Below are positions 7,715 to 17,095 of a stretch of 64,000 bases of DNA, piece by piece. The position numbers and the translations under genes are program-made. The DNA lies in the NCBI GenBank assembly GCA_007692495.1, contig REBZ01000152.1, positions 80,626-144,625 of the forward strand, in the 5' to 3' direction. This DNA is from Alkalicoccus sp. (lineage in GTDB: Bacteria > Bacillota > Bacilli > Bacillales > Salisediminibacteriaceae). The notes beneath the pieces are model-generated. The model had not been told where the DNA came from. It did not search any database and saw nothing but the letters and a program-made list of their open reading frames with translations. Each line of letters opens with the position of its first letter. Positions within the stretch are counted from its first letter, which is position 1.

Positions 7715-8632
7715 TTACTCCCGGTGGGCTTCATAAAAAGCAGCTTTGGATGCATCTTTAACAGCGGAAATAATATCTTCCGATAAAGTATATTCTGAAG
7801 CACGGACATTATCACGGAGCTGCTCCGGTGTTCTGGCCCCCTGAATTGCTGCGGCCGGTGTATGGTGGTCCAAAATGTACCGGAGTGCAAGAGAGCTCAG
7901 AGGCATTCCGGCTTCATCAGAGATTTTTTGAAGTTCCTTTATTAAACGTTCGAGTTCCTGCCTGGAGTAATTTAAATAACCTTCATCCGTCAGTTTATTT
8001 AAATAATTATTCGTCAGAAGACCTTTAGCTACAGGGCCCCGGGCGATGATGGAAACCTGACTCCTGTCCAGAAGCGGCATCCATTCTTCCGGCCTCCGGT
8101 CAAGAATGCTGTACTGCATCATATTGCTGACAATACTGCTTTCTTCTGTGAATTTTTTTATTACGTTGGGACGGATGGAAGAAATGCCGTAATAACGAAT
8201 TAGGCCTTCTTTTGTCAGTTCCTCCATGGCCCCGGTCATTTCTTCGAATGGATCTTCGACGGTCCCGCCGTGGAGCTGATATAAATCTATATAATCTGTC
8301 TGAAGTCTCTTCAATGAATTTTTGCAGGCTTCTTTAATATATTCTTTGGAAGGGTTCCAGCGCCAGCCGTCAATTCCTTCACCCCATTCGTTTCCTCCTT
8401 TTGTAGCAAGAACAACGTGTTCGCGTTTGGTTTTTAAAGCTTTACCTACAGATTCTTCATTAAAACCATATTGATACAAGTCTGCGGTATCAAAATAATT
8501 AATACCAGAATCGACGGCTTCGTGCAGAAGCTTTTCATTCTGCTGTTGGTTATCTGATAAAGACATGCAGCCAAACCCAATTTCAGATACGTAAAGACTG
8601 GAAGAACCGAGCTGATTTTTTTTCATACTCAA
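7715..8632 (-). CDS. Aldo/keto reductase family oxidoreductase
   Basis: A 305-residue NADPH-dependent (beta/alpha)8 oxidoreductase of the bacterial AKR type (like B. subtilis YqkF or YccK). Motifs are GFGCMSL near residue 21, DTADLYQYG (Asp and catalytic Tyr, around 50-57), ATKGG (catalytic Lys) and YQLHGG (catalytic His). The nicotinamide-binding end IQGARTPEQL lies near residue 267. The TTG at 8632 has AAAGGATG at the right distance; an ATG two codons on is an alternative. The substrate is not predictable. Confidence 0.85.
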   Translation of the reverse strand: MSMKKNQLGSSSLYVSEIGFGCMSLSDNQQQNEKLLHEAVDSGINYFDTADLYQYGFNEESVGKALKTKREHVVLATKGGNEWGEGIDGWRWNPSKEYIKEACKNSLKRLQTDYIDLYQLHGGTVEDPFEEMTGAMEELTKEGLIRYYGISSIRPNVIKKFTEESSIVSNMMQYSILDRRPEEWMPLLDRSQVSIIARGPVAKGLLTNNYLNKLTDEGYLNYSRQELERLIKELQKISDEAGMPLSSLALRYILDHHTPAAAIQGARTPEQLRDNVRASEYTLSEDIISAVKDASKAAFYEAHRE

Positions 8633-8782
8633 TCTACATCCTTTCTATTTCGTGAGTGTGATTTTACTCTACGTTAAGGATTGCAGAATCGCAAGTAATA
8701 CCCTATCCTTAAGAAGCAGTAATAAACAGCGCGGAACTCTCAGTTTAAATTGCAGAAAATAATTAACTTAAGAGGTGAAAGA

Positions 8783-9340
8783 ATGAGCCGGAAATTGTTT
8801 GAAAGAACGATAAAAATCGACCCTGTTTTCAAAGGGAAGATTATTGATTTGGAAGTCCAGGAAGTTGAGCTCCCCGATGGACAGAAGGGAAAAAGAGAAA
8901 TTGTACATCATCCGGGAGCCGTTGCAGTAATCTGCGTAACAGACTCAGAAAAAATGGTTCTCGTAAAGCAGTATAGAAAAGCTTTGGAAAAAGCTATAGC
9001 TGAAATTCCTGCAGGGAAGCTTGAAAAGGGTGAGGATCCGCTTTTATGTGCTCAGAGAGAACTGGAGGAGGAGACCGGAATCAAGGCTGCCAGCATGAAG
9101 GAAGTGGCATCTTTCTACACGAGTCCCGGCTTTGCAGATGAACTTGTTCACGTATATGAAGCAGCAAATCTCTCGACAGGAGAAGTACATACAGATGAAG
9201 ACGAATTTGTCGAGCGTATGGACGTAACGCTGGAAGAAGCGAAAAATATGATCAAATCCGGCGAAATTCACGATGCTAAAACGATGTATGCAGTACAGTA
9301 CTGGGAAATTCTAAAAGCATTTAATTATAATAATTATTAA
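8783..9340 (+). CDS. nudF: ADP-ribose pyrophosphatase NudF
   Basis: A 185-residue Nudix hydrolase that splits ADP-ribose into AMP and ribose 5-phosphate. The Nudix box runs from GKLEKGEDPL through RELEEETGI (around residues 76-98) with the metal-binding EExE glutamates. It is the first gene of the nudF-fur-xerD block conserved in Bacillus. The ATG at 8783 follows AGAGGTGAAAG. In B. subtilis-type genomes spoIIM usually lies between this region and fur; here only a promoter separates them. Confidence 0.92.
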   Translation: MSRKLFERTIKIDPVFKGKIIDLEVQEVELPDGQKGKREIVHHPGAVAVICVTDSEKMVLVKQYRKALEKAIAEIPAGKLEKGEDPLLCAQRELEEETGIKAASMKEVASFYTSPGFADELVHVYEAANLSTGEVHTDEDEFVERMDVTLEEAKNMIKSGEIHDAKTMYAVQYWEILKAFNYNNY

Positions 9341-9347
9341 ATTGTTA

Positions 9348-9362
9348 TGATAATCATTATCA
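9348..9362. promoter_or_regulatory. Perfect 7-1-7 Fur box upstream of fur
   Basis: The sequence TGATAATCATTATCA matches the B. subtilis Fur operator TGATAATNATTATCA at every defined position. It lies one base upstream of the fur -35 hexamer. PerR and Zur boxes differ at the outer positions, so Fur itself is the best candidate, implying autoregulation by iron. Confidence 0.85.
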
Positions 9363-9363
9363 T

Positions 9364-9393
9364 TTGACAGCTATTTTAATGGTTGAGTATAAT
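9364..9393 (+). promoter_or_regulatory. SigA promoter of fur
   Basis: TTGACA (9364-9369), an 18-base spacer and TATAAT (9388-9393): both hexamers match consensus exactly. The start site would be near 9400, leaving a leader of about 65 bases. Fur bound at 9348-9362 would touch the -35 region. Confidence 0.85.
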
Positions 9394-9465
9394 AATAGAG
9401 GAAAGAACGGCCCTGCTATCGCAGGGAAAGCCTGAAGGCTACGCATCGATTGGGGGAAATGGACT

Positions 9466-9903
9466 ATGGAGCAAAGAATTGACCGGATTAAAAAGCAGCT
9501 GCACTCACAAAGCTATAAACTTACCCCTCAGCGGGAAGCAACGGTGCGTGTTCTCCTCGAACATGAAGATGATCATTTGAGTGCTGAAGAAGTATATATG
9601 CTCGTTAAAGAAAAGTATCCGGAGATCGGACTGGCAACAGTTTATCGTACGCTGGAACTGCTTACAGAATTAAAAGTAGTAGATAAAATAAATTTCGGGG
9701 ATGGAGTTTCCAGATACGATCTGCGTCAGGAAGGGGCGGATCACTTCCATCACCATCTAGTCTGTCTCGAGTGCGGGGCAGTGGATGAGATTCAGGAAGA
9801 CCTTCTTGGAGACGTGGAAAAAGTAGTGGAAAAGAGATGGAATTTTGAAATTAAAGACCATCGGCTCACTTTTCATGGAATATGTTACAGGTGCAGAACC
9901 TGA
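9466..9903 (+). CDS. fur: Ferric uptake regulator Fur
   Basis: A 145-residue Fe(II)-responsive repressor. It has an N-terminal winged helix (residues about 1-85, with the recognition region LATVYRTLELL) and a C-terminal dimerisation/metal domain. The latter holds the HFHHHLVC cluster and CxxC pairs (CLEC, CYRC) expected for the structural zinc site. Among Fur, PerR and Zur, gene position (nudF-fur-xerD) and length point to Fur. A perfect Fur box in its own promoter indicates feedback control. The B. subtilis neighbour yqzK is absent. Confidence 0.9.
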   Translation: MEQRIDRIKKQLHSQSYKLTPQREATVRVLLEHEDDHLSAEEVYMLVKEKYPEIGLATVYRTLELLTELKVVDKINFGDGVSRYDLRQEGADHFHHHLVCLECGAVDEIQEDLLGDVEKVVEKRWNFEIKDHRLTFHGICYRCRT

Positions 9904-9935
9904 TAACTCAGCGAATCAGTTAATTATAGTTGAAC

Positions 9936-9969
9936 AAAAACCGGTGGAAGCAATTTTCCGCCGGTTTTT
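9936..9969 (+). terminator. Terminator of fur
   Basis: AAAAACCGG...CCGGTTTTT with an inner GGAA/TTCC continuation across one mismatch and a 6-nt loop, ending in a T-run. Confidence 0.85.
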
Positions 9970-10180
9970 ATGGATTTGCCCCTCCTATTTCAGCTTCTGT
10001 AAGAATTGTGCAGGCATTATAACGTGTATTCGGAATTCAGACGGTATACGCAGAATAGAAGCAGTTAATAGGTGAAACAAGACTTTTTAAATAACATTTT
10101 TTCATCTCCCTGTGCACGTTAGTGCGAAGATATGGTATTCTAAAAGTACAGGAAAGAGTCTGTGGGAGCGGGTGATTTCA

Positions 10181-11068
10181 TTGCATGCGGAAATAGAGGC
10201 TTACATGAATTTTCTTGTTATAGAAAAAGGTCTGGCGGTTAATTCCACCCAGGCGTATGAAAGAGACTTAAAGCGATATGCTGAATATTTAATAAAAATA
10301 GAGAATATCTCTGAGTGGAATGAGGTACGGAAAGCCCATGTTCTCGCTTTTCTGCATCACCTTCATGACCGGGGAGGGGCAGCTTCCTCTGTTTCAAGAA
10401 TGCTTTCTTCAATTCGTTCGTTTCATCAGTATTTAATCCGAGAAAGATTTACAACTGCTGATCCTGTCCTTCATATTGAGCGTCCGAAACTTCAGCAGCA
10501 GCTTCCAAAAGTTTTGTCCACTGCGGAAGTGGAGGCACTGCTCGGCAGTCCGTCGTCCAACTCCCCTCTTGATAAGAGAAACAAGGCGATGCTGGAACTG
10601 CTGTATGCCACCGGCATGAGAGTAACGGAACTCTGCAGTCTGAGAATGAGTGACCTGCATCTTCATATGGGGTTTGTCAGGTGCACGGGCAAAGGAGATA
10701 AAGAGCGGATTATCCCGCTCGGGTCCCATGCGTTAAAAGCGGTGGAAGCTTATTTGCAGGACTCGAGAAGTCAACTGCTTAAACAGCCGCAGGAGGCTGT
10801 TTTTGTAAATCATCATGGCAGACCGCTTTCCCGTCAGGGTTTTTGGAAAGTACTCAAAAAACTTGCGTCAGATGCCAATATCGATAAAGAATTGAGTCCT
10901 CATATGCTTCGCCATTCGTTTGCAACCCATTTACTGGAGAACGGAGCGGATTTGCGTGCGGTTCAGGAAATGCTAGGCCATGCAGACATTTCCACAACGC
11001 AGATATATACTCACGTTACGAAAGTACGTATGAAAGAAGTATATTCCAAACATCATCCACGCGCATAA
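10181..11068 (+). CDS. xerD: Site-specific tyrosine recombinase XerD
   Basis: A 295-residue recombinase that, with XerC/CodV, resolves chromosome dimers at dif. It has an N-terminal SAM-like core-binding domain (about 1-90) and a catalytic domain carrying ATGMRVTELCSLR (Arg I), HMLRHSFATHLL (His-x-x-Arg) and the Tyr nucleophile in TTQIYTHV. The TTG at 10181 is preferred over upstream in-frame codons because GGTGAT precedes it at good spacing and the length matches the family's usual 295-298 residues. It sits between fur and deoB as in B. subtilis (ripX). Confidence 0.93.
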   Translation: MHAEIEAYMNFLVIEKGLAVNSTQAYERDLKRYAEYLIKIENISEWNEVRKAHVLAFLHHLHDRGGAASSVSRMLSSIRSFHQYLIRERFTTADPVLHIERPKLQQQLPKVLSTAEVEALLGSPSSNSPLDKRNKAMLELLYATGMRVTELCSLRMSDLHLHMGFVRCTGKGDKERIIPLGSHALKAVEAYLQDSRSQLLKQPQEAVFVNHHGRPLSRQGFWKVLKKLASDANIDKELSPHMLRHSFATHLLENGADLRAVQEMLGHADISTTQIYTHVTKVRMKEVYSKHHPRA

Positions 11069-11175
11069 GAGCATGCGCTCTGTTTAGAGGTCTGACTTCA
11101 GACATCAAATGGTTGCAGGACGTCACCACCGGGAATAGAGGGCTAAAATAATATTTTTTTCAGGAGTGAATAATT

Positions 11176-12360
11176 ATGAACAACCAGCAATTTAAGCGTA
11201 TTTTTGTAATTGTAATGGACTCTGTAGGAATTGGAGAAGCACCGGATGCTGCAGAGTTTAATGACACAGGTGCAGATACTCTTGGACACATAGCAGAAAA
11301 AATGAAAGGGCTTCATATGCCAAACATGGATAAGCTCGGACTCACGCAGGTCAAAAAGTATGAAGGTTCATCTGAAGTGGAAAGACCCGAAGGATACTAC
11401 GGGAAAATGGAAGAAATATCGGCTGGTAAAGATACGATGACAGGCCACTGGGAAATCATGGGTCTTCACATCGATAAACCGTTCAGAACCTTCCCTGATG
11501 GTTTTCCGGAGAAGCTTATCAACGAACTGGAAACGCGTACTGGAAGGAAAATTATCGGAAACAAACCGGCTTCCGGAACAGAAATACTCGAGGAACTCGG
11601 CAGTCAGCACGTGGAAACAGGGGATCTGATCGTGTATACTTCTGCCGACTCAGTGCTTCAGATTGCTGCACATGAAGAAGTTGTTCCGCCGGAGGAGCTA
11701 TGGAATATCTGTGAAACCGCACGGGAACTGACGCTGGATGAACCGTATATGATAGGCCGCATCATTGCGCGTCCGTTTATAGGTGAACCTGGAAACTGGG
11801 AAAGAACGTCCAACAGGCATGATTACGCACTGAAGCCATTCGGCAGGACGGTAATGAATGAACTGGCAGATGCCGGCTATGATTCAATAGCTATCGGTAA
11901 AATTTCCGACATTTTTGATGGGGAAGGAGTAACCAGCTCCTTGCGTACAGAATCAAATATGGATGGTATGGATAAACTGGAACAGTCAATAGCAATGGAC
12001 TTTAAAGGGATGAGCTTTTTAAATCTTGTGGATTTCGATGCGAAATTCGGACATCGGAGAGATCCGATAGGATACGGCCGCGCGCTGGAAGAATACGATG
12101 CCCGTCTGCCGAAAGTTCTTGAAGAGCTGAAAGAAGATGACCTGCTTATTATTACTGCAGATCACGGAAATGATCCGGTGCATCACGGGACAGATCATAC
12201 GAGAGAGTATGTACCGCTCATTGCCTACAGTAAAAGCCTGAAAAATCCAGGGTCTCTCGGCATCAGAAAAACGTTTGCGGATATCGGAGCGACAGTGGCT
12301 GATAACTTTAACGTGGCATCTCCGGAGATTGGAACCAGCTTTTTAAACGAACTAAAATAA
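11176..12360 (+). CDS. deoB: Phosphopentomutase DeoB (Drm)
   Basis: A 394-residue, Mn-dependent enzyme of the alkaline-phosphatase superfamily. It interconverts (deoxy)ribose 1-phosphate and 5-phosphate in nucleoside catabolism. Family marks are [15 protein letters not shown] at the N-terminus, [10 protein letters not shown] (phosphorylated Thr) and ITADHGNDP with [12 protein letters not shown] near the C-terminus. It is the first gene of a deoB-pupG unit with a 14-base gap. Start ATG after CAGGAGTG. Confidence 0.95.
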   Translation: MNNQQFKRIFVIVMDSVGIGEAPDAAEFNDTGADTLGHIAEKMKGLHMPNMDKLGLTQVKKYEGSSEVERPEGYYGKMEEISAGKDTMTGHWEIMGLHIDKPFRTFPDGFPEKLINELETRTGRKIIGNKPASGTEILEELGSQHVETGDLIVYTSADSVLQIAAHEEVVPPEELWNICETARELTLDEPYMIGRIIARPFIGEPGNWERTSNRHDYALKPFGRTVMNELADAGYDSIAIGKISDIFDGEGVTSSLRTESNMDGMDKLEQSIAMDFKGMSFLNLVDFDAKFGHRRDPIGYGRALEEYDARLPKVLEELKEDDLLIITADHGNDPVHHGTDHTREYVPLIAYSKSLKNPGSLGIRKTFADIGATVADNFNVASPEIGTSFLNELK

Positions 12361-12374
12361 AGGAGGCAGCAATT

Positions 12375-13187
12375 ATGACTTCAGTACAGAACGCAAAAAC
12401 ATTTATAGAAGAAAAAATGAAAGGAAAGGTGCCGGAGATTGGATTAATTCTCGGTTCAGGGCTTGGGGTGCTGGCCGAGGAAATAGAATCTCCTGTAGTC
12501 ATCAAATACAATGAGATTCCAGGTTTTCCATCTTCCACAGTAGCCGGCCATAAAGGACAGCTTGTTATCGGAACTCTGGAAGGAAAGCACGTAGTTGCTA
12601 TGCAGGGCAGATTTCATTTTTATGAAGGTTACGATATGGAACTTGTCACCCTCCCTGTTCGTGTCATGAAGGCCATAGGAGTTGAAAAGCTCATCGTAAC
12701 AAACGCCGCCGGCGGGATTAACGAGAATTTTGAACCCGGGGATCTCATGCTGATAGATGATCATATTAATCAGTTCGGTACGAATCCTCTTATCGGTAAA
12801 AATGATGAAACTCAGGGGGTCCGCTTTCCTGATATGTCCCAGGCCTATACCAGATCCCTGCTGGGCCTTGCCCAGGAGGCAGCAGACAGCGAGGGACTGA
12901 AAGTTCAACAAGGAACTTATGTAGGAACTACAGGTCCGTCCTATGAAACACCGGCAGAGGTCCGGATGCTCCGTGTACTCGGAGGAGATGCCGTAGGGAT
13001 GTCCACTGTGCCGGAAGTAATCGCGGCCCGTCACAGCAATATGGACGTTCTGGGAATATCCTGCATTTCAAATATGGCAGCAGGAATCCTTGATCAGCCG
13101 CTTGATCACAGCGAAGTAATTGAAACTACAGAGCGTGTTAAAAAAGACTTCCTTTCTTTAGTTAAAACTGTTGTTGGGAAAATGTAG
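12375..13187 (+). CDS. pupG: Purine nucleoside phosphorylase I (PupG/PunA)
   Basis: A 270-residue trimeric PNP that splits guanosine, inosine and their deoxy forms to base plus (deoxy)ribose 1-phosphate, the substrate of the preceding mutase. Motifs are GLILGSGLG (phosphate site), GHKGQL, VTNAAGGIN, VGTTGPSYETPAE and GMSTVPEVIAARH. It has its own AAAGGAGG ribosome site. In B. subtilis dacF and the spoIIA operon follow pupG; here pdp follows. Confidence 0.95.
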   Translation: MTSVQNAKTFIEEKMKGKVPEIGLILGSGLGVLAEEIESPVVIKYNEIPGFPSSTVAGHKGQLVIGTLEGKHVVAMQGRFHFYEGYDMELVTLPVRVMKAIGVEKLIVTNAAGGINENFEPGDLMLIDDHINQFGTNPLIGKNDETQGVRFPDMSQAYTRSLLGLAQEAADSEGLKVQQGTYVGTTGPSYETPAEVRMLRVLGGDAVGMSTVPEVIAARHSNMDVLGISCISNMAAGILDQPLDHSEVIETTERVKKDFLSLVKTVVGKM

Positions 13188-13290
13188 AAGATTTAGTAAT
13201 GCAGATCGGGAAGCAGCCCGAATCTTCGCAGTTCATGGATGTTCTTTAATGGAATATCTTCCAGAATGTTAATTAGTCATTGCAGTATTC

Positions 13291-13327
13291 AAGCCGGGGT
13301 GCAGAAAGTATCGCTGCCCCCCGGCTT
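13291..13327 (+). other. Stable hairpin in the pdp leader
   Basis: AAGCCGGGGTGCAG (13291-13304) pairs with CTGCCCCCCGGCTT (13314-13327) over 14 positions with one mismatch and a 9-nt loop. It stands five bases before the pdp GGGAGG. No T-run follows, so it is not a classical terminator; it may stabilise the processed 5' end or modulate translation. Confidence 0.5.
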
Positions 13328-13346
13328 CAACAGGGAGGAATAAACC

Positions 13347-14651
13347 ATGAGAATGGTAGACATAATTGAGAAAAAAAGAAATGGCGGACAGCTTACTGAA
13401 AAAGAAATCCAGTTTTTTGTGGAAGGGTATACAAAAGGAGATATTCCGGACTATCAGGCCTCTTCACTTATGATGGCGGTTTATTTTCAGGGGATGAATC
13501 CGGAGGAAACCGCGCTTCTTACTCAGGCAATGGTGGATTCGGGGGAAACTATTGACTTATCCTCCATAGAAGGCCATAAAGTGGACAAGCATTCTACAGG
13601 AGGGGTCGGGGATAAGATCAGTTTCATTATCGGTCCACTCGTCGCTTCTGTTGGAGTTCCTGTAGCGAAAATGAGCGGCAGAGGCCTGGGTCATACAGGT
13701 GGAACGATCGACAAACTTGAGGCTATAAAAGGATTCAACGTGGAGATTACAAAGGAAGAATTTATTGAAAACGTCAATAAAAACAAGCTGGCTGTTGCCG
13801 GTCAGACAGGCAACCTGGCACCCGCCGACAAAAAATTGTATGCTCTTCGGGATGTAACAGCTACAGTTGATTCCATTCCGTTAATTGCGGGATCCATTAT
13901 GAGTAAAAAACTTGCTTCCGGTGCAGACAGTATCGTTCTCGACGTAAAAACCGGATCCGGGGCCTTTATGAAAAATCTGGAAGATTCAGAAGCCTTGGCC
14001 CGTGAAATGGTTCAAATAGGCAATAACCTCGGAAAGCAGACAGTAGCTGTAATCAGTGATATGAACCAGCCGCTCGGCTTTGAAGTAGGTAATGCCAACG
14101 AAATCAGGGAAGCAGCGGCAGTACTTCAGGGGGAGAAAATATCAGATCTTCGGGAACTTTCACTGGAGATCGGTGCCCACATGACGGTTCTCGCAGGAGT
14201 ATATTCATCTTATGAAACAGCTTACACAGAACTCGAAAAAAACCTCGACAACGGCCGGGCATTTGACGCCTTCCGCACATTTGTCAAAGCACAGGGCGGC
14301 GATACGGAAGTAATTGATAATCTGGACAAACTTCCGAAAGCGCCTTTCGATATTGAAGTCAAGGCTGCGAAAAGTGGTTACATCAACGCTATTGATGCAG
14401 CATCCGTCGGTGTTGCTGCGATGTACCTTGGAGCAGGAAGAGCGACGAAAGATGATCAGATCGATTACGGTGTGGGAATTACTCTTCAGAAAAAGATTGG
14501 CGACTACGCAGAAGCAGGAGAGCCGCTTGTTATCCTCCATGCTAATGAAGAAAACCCTGAAGATTCGGCAGTCAAAATCAAAGAAGCATACAGTATTACT
14601 GATGAGCAGCCGGACAAACTTCCGCTTATTTATAAAGTTATCAAAGAGTAG
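13347..14651 (+). CDS. pdp: Pyrimidine-nucleoside phosphorylase
   Basis: A 434-residue phosphorylase acting on thymidine, deoxyuridine and uridine. Motifs are [12 protein letters not shown] (phosphate loop, around residue 80), [17 protein letters not shown] (around 110), [10 protein letters not shown] and VKTGSGAFM. With deoB and pupG it completes nucleoside salvage to pentose 5-phosphate. The ATG lies after CAGGGAGG. A 160-bp gap with a hairpin separates it from pupG, so expression may be partly independent. This order is seen in other alkaliphilic Bacillus. Confidence 0.95.
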   Translation: MRMVDIIEKKRNGGQLTEKEIQFFVEGYTKGDIPDYQASSLMMAVYFQGMNPEETALLTQAMVDSGETIDLSSIEGHKVDKHSTGGVGDKISFIIGPLVASVGVPVAKMSGRGLGHTGGTIDKLEAIKGFNVEITKEEFIENVNKNKLAVAGQTGNLAPADKKLYALRDVTATVDSIPLIAGSIMSKKLASGADSIVLDVKTGSGAFMKNLEDSEALAREMVQIGNNLGKQTVAVISDMNQPLGFEVGNANEIREAAAVLQGEKISDLRELSLEIGAHMTVLAGVYSSYETAYTELEKNLDNGRAFDAFRTFVKAQGGDTEVIDNLDKLPKAPFDIEVKAAKSGYINAIDAASVGVAAMYLGAGRATKDDQIDYGVGITLQKKIGDYAEAGEPLVILHANEENPEDSAVKIKEAYSITDEQPDKLPLIYKVIKE

Positions 14652-14665
14652 TCGGACTATTTAGC

Positions 14666-14694
14666 TTGATATCATCTATTGAATATGCTATCTT
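14666..14694 (+). promoter_or_regulatory. SigA promoter of the lysA leader
   Basis: TTGATA (14666-14671), a 17-base spacer and TATCTT (14689-14694). The start would be near 14701, about a dozen bases before riboswitch helix P1. Confidence 0.7.
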
Positions 14695-14713
14695 GGAAAA
14701 AATAATTGAATAG

Positions 14714-14883
14714 AAAGATAGAGGTGCAGAATGGATCAGTACAGTACGTGAGCTGAAGGACAGCCGGGATCGTATTGAAAAGGCCGTTCTGCCGAAGGTT
14801 TTCTCCTGTCCTTACGGGGAACGACCTGGGGGCCCGTTGAATAAGCGGGTTACTGCCGTGAAGTGCTGCGGAGAGCTATCTTT
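14714..14883 (+). ncRNA. Lysine riboswitch (L-box)
   Basis: A leader of about 170 bases carrying L-box landmarks in order: AGATAGAGGTGCAGA, GCCGAAGG, CTGGGGGCCCGTTGA, TACTGCCGTGAAGT and GGAGAGCTATC. The ends form P1 (AAAGATAG 14714-14721 with CTATCTTT 14876-14883). In known L-box RNAs lysine binding stabilises the aptamer and favours a downstream terminator. The gene controlled is lysA, the last step of lysine synthesis. Confidence 0.93.
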
Positions 14884-14902
14884 TTCAATCCCGTCCGGGT
14901 TT

Positions 14903-14940
14903 GGGAAATGGATAGGTTTCAGCTGTTCATTTCCCTTTTT
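14903..14940 (+). terminator. Lysine-riboswitch expression platform terminator
   Basis: GGGAAATG (14903-14910) pairs with CATTTCCC (14928-14935), followed by TTTTT. It lies 20 bases after the aptamer and about 32 bases before lysA, as expected for a regulated terminator. Confidence 0.85.
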
Positions 14941-14971
14941 CTATGGATAAAAGATTGGAGTGTATAAATAG

Positions 14972-16309
14972 ATGAACGTTTATGGAACACAGCGTATTAA
15001 TGAGAACGGACAACTTGAAATTGGTGGAGTAGAGGCAGCGGGTCTCGCTGAAACTTATGGAACCCCTCTGTTTGTCTATGATGTAAAGGATATCCGGAAC
15101 AGAGCGGAAGAATTCCATGAAGCTTTTCGTGCGCAGGGGGTAAATTATCAGATTGCCTATGCGTCCAAAGCTTTCAGCTGTATCGCCATGATGGAACTGG
15201 CCAGAGATCTTGATCTCAGCCTGGACGTTGTTTCAGATGGAGAGCTTCATACAGCGCTGGAGGCTGGGTTTCCGGCAGAAAGAATTCATTTCCACGGTAA
15301 CAATAAAACTCCTGAAGAACTCGAAATGGCTGTGAAAGAAAAAATCGGCTGTATTGTTGTCGATAATTTCACCGAATTAACATGGTTGATGGCTTTGACT
15401 GAGAGTGAAAAAACCGAAATGGAAGTTTTGATCCGCCTTACTCCAGGAGTAGAGGCGCACACTCATGAATATATTTCCACAGGACAGGAGGATTCCAAAT
15501 TCGGTTTCGATTTGAACAGCGGGCAGGCGGACGAAGCAATCCGTCGTCTGCTTGACCATCCTTTTTTAAAGCTTCAGGGAGTGCATTCTCATATTGGTTC
15601 CCAGATTTTCCGGGCGGAAGGCTTTGAGGAAGCCGTAAAAGAAATCTACCGGATGATCCGCAAGTGGAAGGAATCTATGAATTACTACCCGGAAGTACTG
15701 AATGTGGGCGGAGGCTTTGGAATCCGATATGCTGAAAATGATAAACCGCTTCCGCTTCATGTATATATTGACCGTATGGTGGCTGCAGCGAAAGAAGAAG
15801 CTGAGGCGATGAACGAGCCGGTACCAGAGATCTGGATAGAACCTGGAAGGGCTCTCGTTGGTGAAGCTGGTACAACACTCTACAGCATTGGGGCGAGAAA
15901 GGACATTCCGGACGTCCGTACCTACGTTTCGGTTGACGGCGGTATGACGGATAATATCCGGCCCGCCCTTTATCAGGCAGAATATACAGCACTGCTCGCG
16001 AACCGGGCAGCAGAAAAAGTAGAGGAAACAGTATCCATTGCAGGCAAATGCTGTGAGAGCGGGGATATGCTGATCTGGGATCTGGAGCTTCCTGCAGTAA
16101 ATCAGGGCGATATTCTCGCAGTATTTGCTACAGGTGCCTATGGTTATTCAATGGCGAACAACTATAACCGAATTCTTCGTCCGGCAGTTGTTTTTGTCGA
16201 AGAAGGACAGCATGAAATTGTAATTGAACGAGAAACGCTGACCGATTTAACCCACAGAGAAAGAAGGTATTCCAGAGCTGCAGCGGTACAGAAAGAAAAG
16301 CAGGTTTAA
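14972..16309 (+). CDS. lysA: Diaminopimelate decarboxylase
   Basis: A 445-residue PLP enzyme of alanine-racemase fold. It decarboxylates meso-diaminopimelate to L-lysine. The PLP lysine is Lys66 in YASKAFSC; other marks are HGNNKTPEEL, VHSHIGSQIF, NVGGGFG, IEPGRALVGEAG and CESGDML (active-site Cys from the partner subunit). The leader is a lysine riboswitch and a strong terminator follows, so it is monocistronic. In B. subtilis spoVA and spoIIA lie immediately upstream; neither is here. Confidence 0.96.
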   Translation: MNVYGTQRINENGQLEIGGVEAAGLAETYGTPLFVYDVKDIRNRAEEFHEAFRAQGVNYQIAYASKAFSCIAMMELARDLDLSLDVVSDGELHTALEAGFPAERIHFHGNNKTPEELEMAVKEKIGCIVVDNFTELTWLMALTESEKTEMEVLIRLTPGVEAHTHEYISTGQEDSKFGFDLNSGQADEAIRRLLDHPFLKLQGVHSHIGSQIFRAEGFEEAVKEIYRMIRKWKESMNYYPEVLNVGGGFGIRYAENDKPLPLHVYIDRMVAAAKEEAEAMNEPVPEIWIEPGRALVGEAGTTLYSIGARKDIPDVRTYVSVDGGMTDNIRPALYQAEYTALLANRAAEKVEETVSIAGKCCESGDMLIWDLELPAVNQGDILAVFATGAYGYSMANNYNRILRPAVVFVEEGQHEIVIERETLTDLTHRERRYSRAAAVQKEKQV

Positions 16310-16327
16310 GTCAGCGGGGCGCACTTC

Positions 16328-16360
16328 AAAAAAACCGGTGGAGAAAACCACCGGTTTTTT
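16328..16360 (+). terminator. Terminator of lysA
   Basis: AAAAAACCGGTGG pairs perfectly with CCACCGGTTTTTT around a 6-nt A-rich loop, ending in a T-run; A- and T-rich flanks could also work in reverse. Confidence 0.92.
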
Positions 16361-16570
16361 TTAGTGGGCTGATAAATTGTTTTTCAAGAATAACTGGAGA
16401 AGTACTTGGGAAGAATACGTACATGATAAGGAGTTTTTCCTGTCTTGAACGACTCTTTTTTAATTGTGTAATATACAATATGCAGGGTCAGAAAGTTTTA
16501 TAATGGCGCGTCAGCAGCAGTTCTGGTAAAATGAATGTGCTGGATAATAGAAATTATGGAGGTTGTACAT

Positions 16571-17005
16571 ATGAAAAAAGGCGAAATTAAATTCGAAAAC
16601 GGTGAAGTTATCGAAATAGAATTTTTTCCGGAAGCAGCACCAGGAACAGTTGAAAATTTTGAGAAACTGGCAAATGATGGTTTTTACAACGGATTGACTT
16701 TCCACCGTGTGATCCCGGGATTTGTAGCTCAGGGAGGATGTCCGACAGGTAACGGCACTGGAGGTCCCGGATATACTATTAAGTGCGAAACAAAAGGTAA
16801 TCCGCATAAACATGAAAAAGGAAGTCTTTCTATGGCTCATGCCGGAAAGGATACAGGAGGCAGTCAGTTTTTCCTCGTCCTTGCACCACAGCCTCATTTG
16901 GACGGCGTTCACACAGTATTTGGTAAAATAACATCCGGAATTGATACACTTGACCGGATCCGTCCGAATGATACTATGCAGGAAGTTACTGTTTACGACG
17001 CATAA
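16571..17005 (+). CDS. ppiB: Cyclophilin-type peptidyl-prolyl isomerase PpiB
   Basis: A 144-residue single-domain cytoplasmic cyclophilin that speeds proline cis-trans isomerisation. Catalytic-site segments are [13 protein letters not shown] (Arg and Phe), [14 protein letters not shown] (Gln, Phe) and [11 protein letters not shown] (His). Length and sequence match B. subtilis PpiB. I chose the ATG at 16571 because GGAGGT precedes it by seven bases; the 12 extra upstream codons have no support. The order lysA-ppiB-rib is as in B. subtilis. Confidence 0.94.
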   Translation: MKKGEIKFENGEVIEIEFFPEAAPGTVENFEKLANDGFYNGLTFHRVIPGFVAQGGCPTGNGTGGPGYTIKCETKGNPHKHEKGSLSMAHAGKDTGGSQFFLVLAPQPHLDGVHTVFGKITSGIDTLDRIRPNDTMQEVTVYDA

Positions 17006-17095
17006 TTGCTGCTGCTTGCTTCTTACAAAAAGATAGTGGTATAGTTACTTTAACTTTTCACTACAATATGGTGTACCTACAATTCAATAAGTATA

